Source of the DNA: Chelonoidis abingdonii
Lineage: Eukaryota > Chordata > Testudines > Testudinidae
Reading direction: 5' to 3'
DNA length: 64,000 nucleotides
Assembly: GCF_003597395.2 (NCBI RefSeq)
Contig: NC_133771.1
Location: 128,142,117 to 128,206,116, forward strand
The position numbers were made by a program, and so were the translations under genes. This document shows positions 34,501 through 47,355 of the stretch, piece after piece (position 1 is the stretch's first letter; each line of letters opens with the position of its first letter). The notes under the pieces were generated by a model. That model made no database searches and was not told the DNA's origin. It saw only the letters and a list, made by a program, of their open reading frames with translations.

Positions 34501-35854
34501 AAGCGCTCAAGATGCAAGAATACAAAAAATGGTGCCAATAAGCATTTTTCTAAAATCTTCCTCAAATAATTTATTTGTACTATATGGGTGTGAGGAGTAA
34601 ATTTTTAGTGGTACTTGTTTGGAATGACCTATATAATTCACTCATAGTCTTGCCATTCATGAATAAAACTATTATCTCGAATTCTTCTAAACTAAACTTC
34701 CTATTACACTAACCAACAATGTATTGTCTGTCTATAAATCTAAAATATGTATATCAAACACATACACTGAGATGTTAATTGCAGAAGCATATAAGAATCT
34801 CCATTTATAATGCATACTTGACTACCTCACCTGCCCTTTGCCCACTAATTGATCTGCTTTTGACTATATCTGTAAGAATCTTCAAACAGCCACTTTTTAT
34901 TTTGAAGAGTAACCTTTCAGAAATATTTTCTCCTTTCTCTGTAAATGAAGATGTCTCCCTTAAGTTACACAGACCAGAAGTCCAAGACAGGCAATTATCA
35001 TTCCTAAATCAGTCAGGGCCAATAATTCATTAGGGCACACTAGAAATGGGAGTGTTATTTCATTAGTTAGCCAGAGAATGCTCTGTCCAGTGAGTTAAAG
35101 CACTTGTCTTTGACCTTGATAGATTGTGAAACTGTGACATTAACATGTACAGAAAAACTGTTTTAGGTACATTTGTCAGAGGTTTATAAGATTTACCAAT
35201 TATAATTTTCTCTCTAAGACTTGATTAGTTGAGATAATAGTAGTAGATTACAAGCTAAGAAGAAAAAGATTAACAATAAATTTCTTTTACAATGCCAAAA
35301 CATTTCTAAAATAGTTTTTCTCTGCAATTTAAGGCATTTATAGAATTCATGATGGTGATTTGTGGTATAAAATTTCAACTGGCACTTGTTTTGGATAGCC
35401 TGCATATTGCCTATAAAACCTTTATTTCACAGCATCCTGTTTTCTCTGTGTATAAAGTGTAGGTGGGTGGATTGGGGGTACTACATTAACAAAACTATAC
35501 GATAGATAAATTAATTTGACAAATAGGGGATTTGAGATATTACTTTAAAGCTGGAAGAAATCTGTGTTCATAACCACTAACAAAAACAATACAAAATATA
35601 AGTTAGACTTGAACCAATTAATTATCTTCATGAATTATTTGTAGATCTTTGGTGAAATCTTAGCAAAGTGATTTAGGGAGCTCTCCAGTAGATAGCTGTA
35701 CAATGAGATAGGTGAAATTAGATTGTATTTTCTTAGGCTAGTTCCTGTGGCAAAAAAGTAAAACATATAAACTGTCCATAATTAGAGTTAAAATCATTCA
35801 TCACTTTTAACTGCAGGAATATCTAAGGTTCTTAGACAATTGGGCATGAATTAC
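34501..35854. other. Unique AT-rich sequence, nothing recognised
   Basis: No feature seen. Confidence 0.4.
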
Positions 35855-35867
35855 AAATGCAGGAAAG

Positions 35868-36009
35868 GAGTCTAACAGCCCGTGGATGGTGTGAGGCTGG
35901 TAGCGGCCCGTGGCGCCAGGACCGGATCTTCTCGGAGTCGCGTTGCTTGGGAATGCAGCCCAAAGCGGGTGGTAAACTCCATCTAAGGCTAAATACTGGC
36001 ACGAGACTG
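35868..36009 (+). pseudogene. 28S ribosomal RNA fragment, retroposed pseudogene
   Basis: The stretch from CAGCCCGTGGATGGTGTGAG through GGAATGCAGCCCAAAGCGGG to AAGGCTAAATACTGGCACGA matches a conserved region near the 5' end of vertebrate 28S rRNA, in sense orientation. I compared it with the human sequence from memory; differences include several C-to-T-type changes and GCGTTGC for GGGTTGC. The match covers about 135 bases and stops on both sides. A perfect 13-bp direct repeat AAATGCAGGAAAG flanks it (35,855-35,867 and 36,010-36,022). It is not a working rRNA gene: everything else of the molecule is missing. Reverse transcription of rRNA by a LINE explains both the truncation and the target duplication; there is no poly-A tail. 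Confidence 0.93.
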
Positions 36010-36022
36010 AAATGCAGGAAAG

Positions 36023-36588
36023 ATTCTCTTCCACTTTTCTGGCTAATGTGCCTTTCTGAGAGGGACAAAATGGCTGAAAGCTGATCTTAGCTATCTGATC
36101 ATTCTGATGATGGGGAGCTCTCAGCTACCTTAAAGCCAACATAGTTTGTATCTGTGCCAACTTTTTCCCTCATACATGGCACGGCATGTTGGGCGAAGGG
36201 CACGTTAGCCCTCCACCATTTCATAGCTGATATATGGTCCTTTGGAGATTGTAGCCAGCTGACATAAATTAGAGTAGCTGGCTAGGGCAGCTTGAGAATC
36301 AGGAAGTTGCACACAACTCCTTAAATACCCATTCTTCCCTGAGTAAAATGGATCTTGGCATAAGAGTGATTCTTGGCTGTGATACCTATACAGTGCAATA
36401 TATGTAAAGCAATCTAGTGATTTATTCATATACTATTTATTACACTTACACTGAATGACAACATTCCGGTAGTGAATAAAATAAAGCCTTACATTTTCAG
36501 TGTGGCTATCCATTTCCTTCATAATTATTTTTTCATGATGATGAGTAACATTATTTTTATTCTTTGCTCATTTTTGTTATGCCCTATT
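36023..36588. other. Unique sequence, nothing recognised
   Basis: No feature seen. Confidence 0.4.
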
Positions 36589-36645
36589 ATGCCTTTGCTA
36601 TTTTTGCCTCTTTCCTGCCCTTTGCTATTTTTGTCTCTTTCCTGG
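36589..36645 (+). repeat. Two-copy tandem repeat, about 28-bp unit
   Basis: CCTTTGCTATTTTTGCCTCT and CCTTTGCTATTTTTGTCTCT occur in tandem, each followed by TTCCTG. It is probably a recent slippage duplication. Confidence 0.75.
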
Positions 36646-39600
36646 GGCAACACATTCTTTAAGTGGTTAATCAAATCTGCTTGTTCTGTCACATGTATAC
36701 TTGTGATACTATAAAAATAATACATAATGATAAGGTCAGAATAGACACGGATTACTTTTTATCTGCTAACTGCTATTCAGTTTCCAAATTCTGCCTTAGT
36801 TTATACCCAGTATAACCCTACTAACTTCTGCGGAATTGCATAGGGTTTAGGACACAGCAAAATTTTCCTCAGAAGCTCCATCTGCTTTTATAACAAAATT
36901 TGTAATCTTGGTTGTCAAGATGATTTTGTGGATAGCTGTGTGCATTACTGTAAATGAAGGATACATGCTTGGAAATAACCCTCAAAATGTCATTCATTCC
37001 TCAAGTTAGTTGAGACAAGTTTTTGCAGAGGCTGCAGTTCTAACCTGGTGGAGAGGTAGTAGGCATAGCCAAATGCCGTTTTTCTGAGACGAGTAAAAAT
37101 AATAAATAAAATGATAATGCAGTGGTTGGATGGAAATTATTTCTAATTACACAAATAGAAATAGGGATAATGAAAATTAACAACAAAATTCAAGGGGCAG
37201 TGGCAAAGTTGTGGGTCTAAAAGCCACATATTTTCCCCTGACAGTTTTTTTTTCATATTATAGATTTAGGTTCAGGAGGATTATAGGATTTCTGTGTATG
37301 TGAATACTTTTTTTTTTTAATGAAAAATGCTTCATTCAGTAGAAGACTTAGAATTATTCATTAAATTCAAAGTGAAAAGTTAATATTCCAGTAGTTCCCA
37401 CAGTTCAATAAAGAGAGGTGCTTCTTATTATTTTGTTAATCAAGGCTAAAAGGGTGCAGTTTTCTTTTAGTGTAGGTGTAATACTTACAGTTTGGGATGA
37501 TTTCACAACCAGGCCACTTTGAAAAGGTTTATTTCATTCTGGAGCAAACATGATGTGGAGAGAGCATTTGTTTATATATACAAGTTTCATCACAATATAA
37601 AGATATCTTTTTAATAAATTGTAATTGTGGCAGGAAAAAAAACACACGGAAGTAATGCTTTAGGTTTGAAATGTTTGAAAGTTTTCTCCATATGAGAGTT
37701 CTTCCTTAAAATTCTAATAACCTTAATAAGTGCTCCATTAATTTCTAATAATAAATTTAAAGTGTTGCAAACATCTTAATTTATGTCTTTGAAGAATTTA
37801 CACTGTATAAAATAATTAGAACAAGGGATTTTCAGAGGCTCTCTCAATTTTTATGTCTTATGAATAGAAAAGGCCTCTGCTCATCCTTCCCATATAAACA
37901 TTGCTACACACCATATACAGATTTTTAATTTTTTTTCCTGTGGTATTTTACAGCAAATGTTATTGCAACCTTCCAGCACAGCCACTTAAAGTACTTCTTT
38001 GCTAATGGACTGATCCAGTTTGTTCAGTAGCAATGAGGCTGAATCCTAGCTGAACTGATTAGGTTGGAACTTCATGTGCAGCTGCTGCAGCTTCTGCATT
38101 TTAACTGTACTTGTTGAAGACCTGAACAACAGTATTCCCTTCAGGACAGTTTAAAAAAGAAAGAAAGAGAGACAAACAGCTGAATTCTTGCTTTTGACTG
38201 AGTGTTTGTTACTAACCCAACAGGAACTGACATGTACTGGTTGCTGGGTAACCTGCAGCTGCTCCAGTAAGAATATCCTATGGCAAGTGTTCCTCTGGGC
38301 AGTGGTATTTAGGACTATGCCTTCTACAGAAATAGGAAATGATATCTACGCAAATACAATCAACTGAAAAAATGTGTCATCTTTGCTGAAAGCTTTACCT
38401 GACATATCAAGAACTCTTTTTTCTTCTAAAAAAATGTAAATAAGGTGGCATGGTAAAACCGCTAAATTGTTGGCATTTATTGACTTCAGTTGTATTATGT
38501 TACAGTGCAACTGAGTTACGGTGAGACATCCTAAGTTAGGGTAACTTGTTGCCAGAAACAATAGCTTCTTGTTAACATGAGCTGGCATACTATAGTTAAA
38601 TAACATCAAATAGGCATTTACAATCTTGTATTGACTTACTAAAAGTGTGATATGACTGTGCAGGTAAATACTACCACATAGTCTGGAATTTCTCTTCAAC
38701 TTCTCTTCGCAATCTTAAAACTATGGATCAGTATGCCAGGAATATTTGAATAAATCAATCCATTTAAAAACCACAAAAATACTTTTAAAATGTCTTTTCT
38801 TTCCTCCTGTTAAGTTCTTTCTCAGCTCCCCTCTCCCTGCTGCTGCCCAGGAAATCTGCCCCGATCCCATAATGCTGCTCCCGTGGCTAATTAGCTGAGT
38901 TAGTTTAATTTTTTATTGTGAAATTAATCCAGTTGATTTGTTGAGTGGGAGGAGGGGAGCAGAGTACTTTTGTATTTCACAGGAAAACTGCTGGTTTAAA
39001 AGTTTCAGAAAAATGGCTGCAGATCTCTTCAACACTAAATTCTTCCCACCCCAGCCTGCACATGCAGCAATCAACTGGGTTAGCTTTAATTTTGTATTCA
39101 GATATTAAACTGGGAGCATCAAAAATCTCCTGGCTTAATATCTCAAGCATGGCACTGGAGAAAATGCTAGGAACCAGCTGCTAAATGTGGACTGAGAATA
39201 AGTCATAAAGAGAATACAATCCTAAAACAAAGCATTAAGTAAAACTTTAAAATAGCATTGTATATAACTTGATTTAATAAATGTTCATCATTTAACAAAA
39301 ATCCAGATCCAATTAGTCAGACTTGCAAACCGTGCAGTTGCCCATGTATCTGCTTGATGGTCAGAGTACTCTTAATGGGACTTGCAGCAATCAAGTCTCC
39401 TCAAAATAGGAAGAAGATAGGACTGAAAAAGGCAGGACCCTCCAGGGAATGAATAATGGGAGAAGGGCAAGAAATTGGCACTGCCTCCTCCTCAGATCTC
39501 TAAAACAATTTACTCCTTCCTTTAGAAAGGTATAAAGTCAGCAGTGCAAAAATCCCTAGGAATTTAGAGGTATACAGTGTAAGAATAGTTTAAATATCTT

Positions 39601-42408
39601 TTTTCATTATAGCTATTTAAAACTATACCTATTTCATCATTGCAGTGAGACATGACTGACCATGTAGTAATGTGATGGAATTCAGAGTGAGAGTCTTGTG
39701 ACAATGGCACATCTAAAGTGTGCAATAAACAGTATCACCACTGATTTGAAAGGTCTTGTGATTATAAAATGGGCTTTGTTTGCATTAAATACAATTGAGA
39801 GCTTGTTAAATAGTCTTTTGCTCCTCAAATAGCTTGGAAAGTTTTTGTTTTGGAAATAAAATGTAAATTTATAAAAATGGGACAAATAGTCTATTGTTCA
39901 AGAACCATTAACTGCCTCCCTTTTTACGCCCACCGTTCAGCACAGCTATAAGTCTCTCCATTGCTTCTTCTGGCCTGATTGACTATTTAATTTTACAATT
40001 AAAAACTTGAGCTTCTGTGAATGGAGGTGAACCAAAACCCATGAATCCTGCCTAGCACAGGGGGGAAAAAGAACCAGTCTCCTAGGCATGCTTTTCCCAC
40101 CTTCCCTTTTGGTATTTTGCATATTTGTTTCCTTGACCCAGATACTTTGCTTGTTTAAGTATGGAGTATTCTACTAACAGTAGAGGTAGTGTGTGTTTTA
40201 ATTCAGATAATAAATTTTAGTGAAATAACAAAATGAAAATAATTCTCTATTACTTTTTTCATCTGATCTGTACATATATTTGACTGGCAATAATTTAGGA
40301 AGACAAGTCATTTATTTAGGTCACGTAAAATTGAATATAGAAAACTTCCCATTGACTTCAATGTGCAGTGGACCAGGCCATTAATGAAATTAGAAATGAG
40401 ACAGGTCGTATTTGAATTCAGGGAACTTTGAATTCTAGAAACAATGTCCTTTTACCTAGAGTACACTTCTAACTCTTTAACAGTCATATCCTTTGCTCAG
40501 CACACAGCTCAGGGAAGTTTCAGGTGCAGTAACTATGCTTCTGCTATGCCCCTCCTCTGTGTGTGGAATGATTACTGGATCTAAGTAATCATCTCTTTAC
40601 ATCAATTCTCTCTTATCCCTTTATAGCAACATCATACAAAGTCTGCTGTATTCACAAACCTCTATCCTCTTAGGAGTATGGGGTGGGGTATCAGGATTTG
40701 AAGGGACAGAGAGCATAAAATGTATAAAATCCTGAAAATTAGGGAGAAACAAACAAAATACTCAGCATACCTACATTTTATGCTTGCATCTGTCATTAAT
40801 ATACATATTAAGATCCACGTGGTAACATACTCTATTTTTTTCTATTTTATATACATTATTGTACTGCACCCATCATCGTAGTATCTCAGCGCCTTCCATA
40901 GGAGGTGGCCAGAGGGCCTAGGGAACTCTGCAATATTCAACTTGTGGTTTCTGACAAGGACACACTTTAGGCTGAGACAAAGGTATATAGCCTTCAAATC
41001 TCTCAGATCCTGGGATCCCAGGCTGCAACATGACACCCCTTCACTTTGGACGTGAATTAAATTAAAGTGAATTAAGGCGCCTTTAACTCAGAATGAGGGT
41101 CTTCACATAGGAGTTTAATGCAGTTTAACTAATCCACTTCAAATTCACACCTTTAGTTAATTTAGATTAATTTTCCTGGATGACCCATTATAGACAAACC
41201 CAGAAACTCCTATAATACGTAAATAGGCTCTCAAAAGAGGCAGCAAAGCTCTCCAGCTTGTGGCACTTCTGTGGACTGGCAGTTGTGGAAAGAGAGCTCT
41301 TTATTGTCTCTCTAGTTTAAATTCTTGGCAAATCCCCAGATATGTGATAATTTCTGGAAGCAGAAATTGGCCCAAAATTTGCATCTTGGTACCTTATAAT
41401 GCCTGTAGTAATAACTGGATTTGGAAAAACGTGATAGAAGTAATATAATATTCTGGTTTCTTGTTTGCAAAAATAATTCTCATAAAATCAGGATTAAAAA
41501 CTTTAATTTCCCATTAGGCATATTGTCAGCAAAAGGAGGAGGAAATTGTGTCTTCTATAGAGATAAGCAGTACATAAAGAAAATGTTTTTTTTTTCTCTT
41601 ATTTTGCTGAGATACATACAAAAGTAAGTGCAGTACAGTAACAGATAAATTTGATTAGTCATTTTGGTTATTATAATAAAATTAATTAATTATAATTCTT
41701 ACAAGAAGTCTGTAGGGTTTTACAAATTCATACTCCATATCAGTCCACAGCAGTAAGAACAGAGAGAGGGCTAAGCCTTGATAGCATCATTTCTAGGAAA
41801 ATCACATACAGAATAAAATCGCAGGTTTCAGAAATCTGATTTAATTATTACTATGTAACCCTGATAAGATCACTTATGTTGAGATAAATTTGACAGGATA
41901 ATTTTTAGACGTTCAAATTCATTTTTAGAGCAAAAGTATGATAAGGTTACAACAGTCAATGTAAAACATAATATAAAATTAAAATTTTACATATTAATTT
42001 TTTTTTGTACTTGGTTACTGATGTATTTCTAGTAAAGATTTCAGTATACATTGGATCCTTTTATTTTCATAAAATGATCCTGGTAGTTAAATTCACCAAT
42101 TTTCTCTAACATGGAAGCTGCCTACTATAGCACTTGATTTTTCTGATGCTTAGAATTTTCAGAACTAAGCAGCTTGATTTATTACTTCTCCTTTAGTCAA
42201 TACTCAATACGAATATATTTTTATTTTTTGACTTACATTTTGTTTGGTTAAGTATTTCTACTATGGATATAATCTTATAAAACTAATCCATTTATATTAT
42301 CCCACTGTATCAGAAAATGCAAAGAAAATCAACACATCCATGCAAAATACCACTTCCTTCTTTCAGATATCAATACATTATAGTGTGATGTTCAATCAAT
42401 ATATCTGG
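36646..42408. other. Mostly unique AT-rich DNA, no gene
   Basis: I see no exon or RNA gene. Possible decayed short repeats are a SINE-like GTATCTCAGCGCCTTCCATA at about 40,880 and a MITE-like stretch with TTTAATGCAGTTTAACTAAT-type words at 41,040-41,215. A GGCTAATTAGCTGAG stretch at 38,884-38,940 contains homeodomain-type sites. Confidence 0.35.
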
Positions 42409-42478
42409 GGTGAAATCCTGGCCCCACTGAAATCAACAGGAGTTTTGCCACTGACTTCAGTGGAGCCAGAATTTCACC
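42409..42478. repeat. Small palindromic repeat (GGTGAAATCCTGGCCCC family)
   Basis: Arms 42,409-42,435 and 42,452-42,478 pair at 24 of 27 positions around a 16-base centre. This hairpin-forming repeat is common in birds and reptiles. Weaker relatives occur in this window at about 33,665, 49,955, 56,680 and 60,390. Confidence 0.7.
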
Positions 42479-43459
42479 TTTGCTATATAGTTTGCTTCTT
42501 CCTAACTAGATTTCCATAACTCTTGTTTCTCAGGTACCTTTTTGAGCATGGATACCTATGCTATTCATTGTGGGTGCGCATGTGCTCTGTGCTCCTGGAA
42601 CAGGAAATTCTTCAATAGCAGTGTCTGTTGGGCTACATCTGCACCCTGTGCATCCATATGTTCCCTACCGAGGGCATAAAGGGCAGTGCAGACTCACTGT
42701 CTCTCCAGTTCCTTTCTGCTGCTTGTGATTTGGGACAGAACAGTTCCTATGACCACCTTCTGTAAATATTATAAGTAGTTGTTAGATGGGGATCAGGAGA
42801 TTTTCTCCTCCTTGCTTTTCCATCATGTGGGGGCATCTATTGTGCTCAAGGTTCTAGGCTTTAGACTCCATTTGACTTGTGTAGCGGAGCAGTAACTCTG
42901 CTCCTGCCCTGAAGATAGAGACAAAAAATGTATTAAAATAATTCACCTTCTGGTGTTTTATCTGAAGCCTCACTGTAACTTGGAAGATAAAAGCCTCCAT
43001 TCCTTGGATGTACGCAGGTCTCTAGCATTGTATTTGCACAGGAAAAAGCCCTTTTGAAAGTCTGAGACTATTCATCTTCCTTTCCAAACAGATGAAAGGA
43101 GATGCAGTCTCTTACCAGTGAATCTCTAAATGGATTTTGGGTTGCATCCTCCTTTCTGTGACATCATGGAAGCCCGGCCTTCATAGGTTGTCAGGGCTTA
43201 CTCAACCAGAGCTCAAGCTGTGTTGGGGTCTTCTCTGCCAGAGGTTTCTCTCACGTCTGGAGAACCACAATGTGGGGATCCATTCACACCTTCATTAGAC
43301 TCTATTCTGTGCTTCAAGCTTCTTCTAGGGATGCTTTCATCAGCTTAGTGATCCTTTGATCTGTGGTGCTGAACACTTCTTCACATCTTCCTCCTAAACA
43401 AGCACTCTTGGGAGTCACTCACAGTGAATATCCATAGGGACCAGCACTCTAAGAAGAAA
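42479..43459. other. Repeat-like DNA leading into the foldback element
   Basis: The style (GGGTGCGCATGTGCTCTGTGC, repeated references to sites like those in the foldback element) suggests this is part of the same larger mobile element, but I cannot identify coding motifs. Confidence 0.35.
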
Positions 43460-43783
43460 GGAAGATTACTTACCTTATGGCAACTGGAGTTCTTTGAGAT
43501 GTATGCTTCTTACGGGTATTCACAATCCTCCCTCTTTCTCCACTCCTTTGGTCCTCACAGGATTTGCAGTAGAGCAGCAACTAGAGAGGTAGTTGGTCTG
43601 TGCTGTCCTTTCTGCCCTTGATTTTGAGCACAATATGGTGTAGGGCGCACATGCGGACTATGGACACTGCTACTGAAGAATTTCTGCTCCCAGGTGCACA
43701 GCCTTCATATGCATCCACACGGAATACCCATAGGGTCCACACATGTCAAAGACCTCTGGTTACTATCAGGCAAGTAATCTTCC
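43460..43783. mobile_element. Foldback element with 62-bp inverted ends
   Basis: The left end (43,460-43,521, GGAAGATTACTTACCTTATG) and the right end (43,722-43,783, ending CAGGCAAGTAATCTTCC) are imperfect inverted repeats of equal length. I recall this end, with its AAGGTAAGTAATC core, as part of an abundant turtle and crocodilian repeat whose class I cannot assign with confidence. Between the ends lies GC-richer DNA without an open frame of note. Confidence 0.65.
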
Positions 43784-44689
43784 TTTTTTACCTCAATAAC
43801 TGGTTCTTTCTTTTTGAGACTCATTGTCTCTCTACATATCTTGTCTGATTTCATCCGCTCATATTATTTCAAAATCCACCTCTATTCCCAGCCTATTTCT
43901 TATTCCCTGTCATTGAGTTCTCCCTGTTTGTGGTTTGGTCCTCTGGTCAGGTCACTGTAGTTTTTTCCTTCTGGGGTATCAGTGTCTCTCTGGACTGGCT
44001 GTCCAGGTATCAGTCCTGACAATCTTCCAGTTCCAGTCTATGCCCTTCTCAGTGGTTGGTTGGGAACCCAAGCCCACCCACTATTCCATGTTGACACCAA
44101 AGGACACTTCAATCAGCAACCAAGATTTGCTATATCCCAAAACTTTGCTGCTTTTTCCCTGGGCAGCCTCCTATTCCACCTCTGTCAGGCTTTTTTCTCC
44201 ACCACCCTTCTAGGTAGCCCTTCTTTCAGGGTCAGGATCCCAGGATTTCTACTCCTTTTCTCAGTTTCCTTCTTTTCCCTCTCTAAGCCTAGAGAGTGAC
44301 TGCAGGCATCCACACAGCAGCCCCTTCTGTCCTTACTTCCTGGCCTTATACCAGCTGCACCTGCTCCTTCCAAGCTGAGCCCCATCCTCAATCAGTGCTT
44401 GTCTGTCAAGCCTAGCTCTCCTTCAGGTGTGGCCTGTCAGGTTAACCCCTTCTGAGCCATGTTAACTCTTTCCAGGCTAGAGTGGGTTCAACACCCAATC
44501 ACATTCCTCGGTCTCTCACTGTCTGTCCAATGTCACATTTCCAACTGTCTCTGACATTTTCTCTTGACATCTGTCTTGACATCTGCTGCTGCTATTCCAA
44601 ATTCACTTTGAAAATAGCATAAAACTCATTTATTTTCCCAGTGTCTTTTTAGTTCCCTTCTTTTCTTTTTCTTTTGACTACTTCACTAT
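43784..44689. other. No gene; possible LTR-like C/T-rich patch at 44,040-44,530
   Basis: The C/T-rich sequence with AACCCCTTCTGAGCC and CACCCAATCACATTCC resembles turtle LTRs on the minus strand, but ends and family are not resolved. Confidence 0.3.
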
Positions 44690-45330
44690 CCTTCACCTTT
44701 CCCAGCCTCAACAATGTCATCTACTTGCTCCATCTGCCCCATTATTCAAGCCCTAGCTAAATATTTTAGCTAGTACTGCTTCCTTTTTAATATCACCCTA
44801 ATCTATCCTCTCATCACAATTCCAGAAACTATAACTATTATCCATACTTTGCTAACTTCTTGGCTTGTTGCCTTCTCTTTAACCTCCCTGCAACTTCCAT
44901 CTTCTAGCATATTCAAAATGACACTTCTAAAGTCATCTTCCTTTCATGCTGTTCTGATCACATCATTCCTACTGTTTTAATTCTTTCATTGGCTTCTTAC
45001 CATATAAAATGTTGTCTCTGTTCTCATTTCCTCTTTACTTTCCAAAATCTATCTCCTCCCACTATTTTTTTGTCTTCACCCATTCTGCCTCCTGTGCTTA
45101 CAACAGTCTTCCTCACTTGTGTGTATCAAATTCTACCTCTATTTCTCACTCCACCTTCAAATCACTCCTTAAAACCCCTTTCATCAAGAAAAATGTGTTT
45201 TGACCACTAATCATAATACCCTCTTTGTCCCTTATCCTGTTTTGTGTTACTTAGATGGTTGCATTCAGGATTGGGAATGTGTCTCAATCTGTTTGTAGGA
45301 TAAATTTATAGCAATGCATAAGTAATTATT
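44690..45330 (+). mobile_element. L2-like LINE 3' fragment, old
   Basis: The C/T-rich sequence with GATCACATCATTCCTACTGT, CATTGGCTTCTTACCATATA and CCTTCAAATCACTCCTTAAA follows the order of the L2 reverse-transcriptase C-terminus (LHWLPV region) and 3' UTR. It is strongly decayed, with no useful open frame. Confidence 0.55.
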
Positions 45331-46572
45331 ATTTATTATTAGTGGTGTAGTGGGGACACTCATAGTTAAGGCTGTTATAATGGCTTCATTCTTAGACTCT
45401 GTTTTCAGTCGTACTATTTTTCCAAAGACTCCTGGAGCCAAAATTATCCACGTTTCTGCCCAAGGGTGATTTCTTTTAAGTTCAAGCCAAAGTCATTCAA
45501 CCATTTTTGAGTATGAGGGAAATGAAAAATATGTTACCAATTTTTAAAAAGAAAGAAAAAAGTAAACTTTCTTTTTAAATAGCACAATACCATATTTTCA
45601 TGTTAACAATAAAAACAGAAACTTCTTCAAAAATTTAAATATACAGACATTTTCTTGCCATTCTTAATGCTATGTAGCTGGAGGTCAGTGAAGACTTGTA
45701 GACCAGCTGATAATTCTCTGCTCCAATATGATTGTTCTTCTACTTTTTGCTATACTCTGTAGTTTTAGACCCTTGAAATTCTTGGTTTTTTATTTTTTTT
45801 AAAAACCTTTCTGGTTACTTTCAGTATCTTTCCATATAATTTATTTTTCATGGCCAAGATTTCACAAATCACAAGTACAGTATCCAAGAAGGAAAAAGAA
45901 AGTATGCTTTTTGTCAGTAGTTGAGGTTTCTAACTAAGAAAAAAGAGGCACTCGTTCAGTTCAATATCAGTCATGAGGGGGAAAACTATGCCAGTGTCCT
46001 ATGATTTCAAATTCTCACCTTGTTCTCCACAATCCCAACTATATTTCAGCCCATAATTGTCTTTCATTAATGTAGTGGTTAAGACCTCAAGATCTGAATG
46101 TCTCTGGTTGAATAACTCTCCTACTGCTTCCTGTGTTCTGCCACTAACTGATTCAAATTTTAAGTCAAAACAAGATAGAGAGTTTAACACGTAATGTAGA
46201 TACTTCTGAAGTAAGTCCAAGCTTTTAGATGAATCAATTGGAACTTACGGGAAGACTGAGTAAAAGCTTGGACCATCTATAAAAAGTTAAAATAAATGCA
46301 TAATCCTTAGTTTAAGAGAGATGGGATCCAAAAAAATGAATCTTGCAGTTAGCCAAACTGGTTTTGGCATCTTACTTCCAAATCGTACAATACCACACAG
46401 CAATAAAAATGAGAAAAGAAGCAAAATTCCAGTAAAAGAAAGAAAAATGTTAACTTAAATTAAGACCACCATGACGCACACTTGAGTTTTGTCAAGCTAG
46501 AGGTGCCAAAAATACCATTTCAATGAGTTTTTATAGTGTAGCTCTGTGCTGAGCAAACTGCCGAATCTCTCT
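45331..46572. other. Unique AT-rich sequence, nothing recognised
   Basis: No feature seen. Confidence 0.4.
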
Positions 46573-46580
46573 CTCTAGAG

Positions 46581-47347
46581 CAGTGGTTCCCAAACGTTAA
46601 CAGCCTGTGAACCCCTTTCACTAACACGTCAAATCTTGCAAACCCTCTCTTAAAAATCAGTATTTCCAGGGTTTGTCTCCTTCACCTGAGTATAAATTAT
46701 AAAAGCACTGATCTTGAAAATATAAAGTTTGTTTTTATGACATGCTTATTACACACTATTTATTATTAATTATTATTTATCATTACAGTATTTTTATTAC
46801 AAGCATGAAAATGGCAACACTTTTTCCAAGATCTCCTTTTCGTAGCTTGTATCACTTTGAATAAGCCTGTTATAAGACAAGGCTCCTACGTTTCATCAAG
46901 GAGTATCAGATGTGAAACAGCATGAAGGTATTTAAGAAGCCAACTCAAAGAGTTCCTCCTGCACAAGCATTCAGGTCTTGAGCAGTCCAGACAAACAGTG
47001 CATGTTACAACAAAGCTTAAACTTGTTTATAATAATATTAAAAACAACGCTAGCTGCCTATTTAATTTTAAAAACAGCAAAAAATATTCACCGCCCTTTC
47101 CATCTCTTATAAGGAGTCTTGACATTTAAATAGCATCAGTGTGATAGATATGCTTGCTTTGATCTGCTTAGCTTTTGGAAGTCCAGGGGCTCCGGGCAGC
47201 TGGCCCTGTGCTGCCTGGAGTCCCTAGGGACAGCTCCGTCCGCCATTAGGGAATTTTTCCCCGAGAACCCCCTGTAACATTTCATGAACCCCCTGTAATA
47301 TTTCACGAACACCCAGGGGTTCACGAACCCCAGTTTGGGAACCACTG
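46581..47347 (-). mobile_element. hAT-type MITE (CAGTGGTTC family), 767 bp
   Basis: The ends are CAGTGGTTCCCAAACGTTAA and, inverted, CAGTGGTTCCCAAACTGG. Target duplications CTCTAGAG and CTCTAAAG (46,573-46,580 and 47,348-47,355) agree at 7 of 8 bases. It is the inverse of the copy at 26,542-27,255. It is non-coding. Confidence 0.9.
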
Positions 47348-47355
47348 CTCTAAAG

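Noticed and set aside
35868..36009. Functional rRNA gene
   Set aside because: Only about 135 of several thousand bases are present and a target duplication encloses them.
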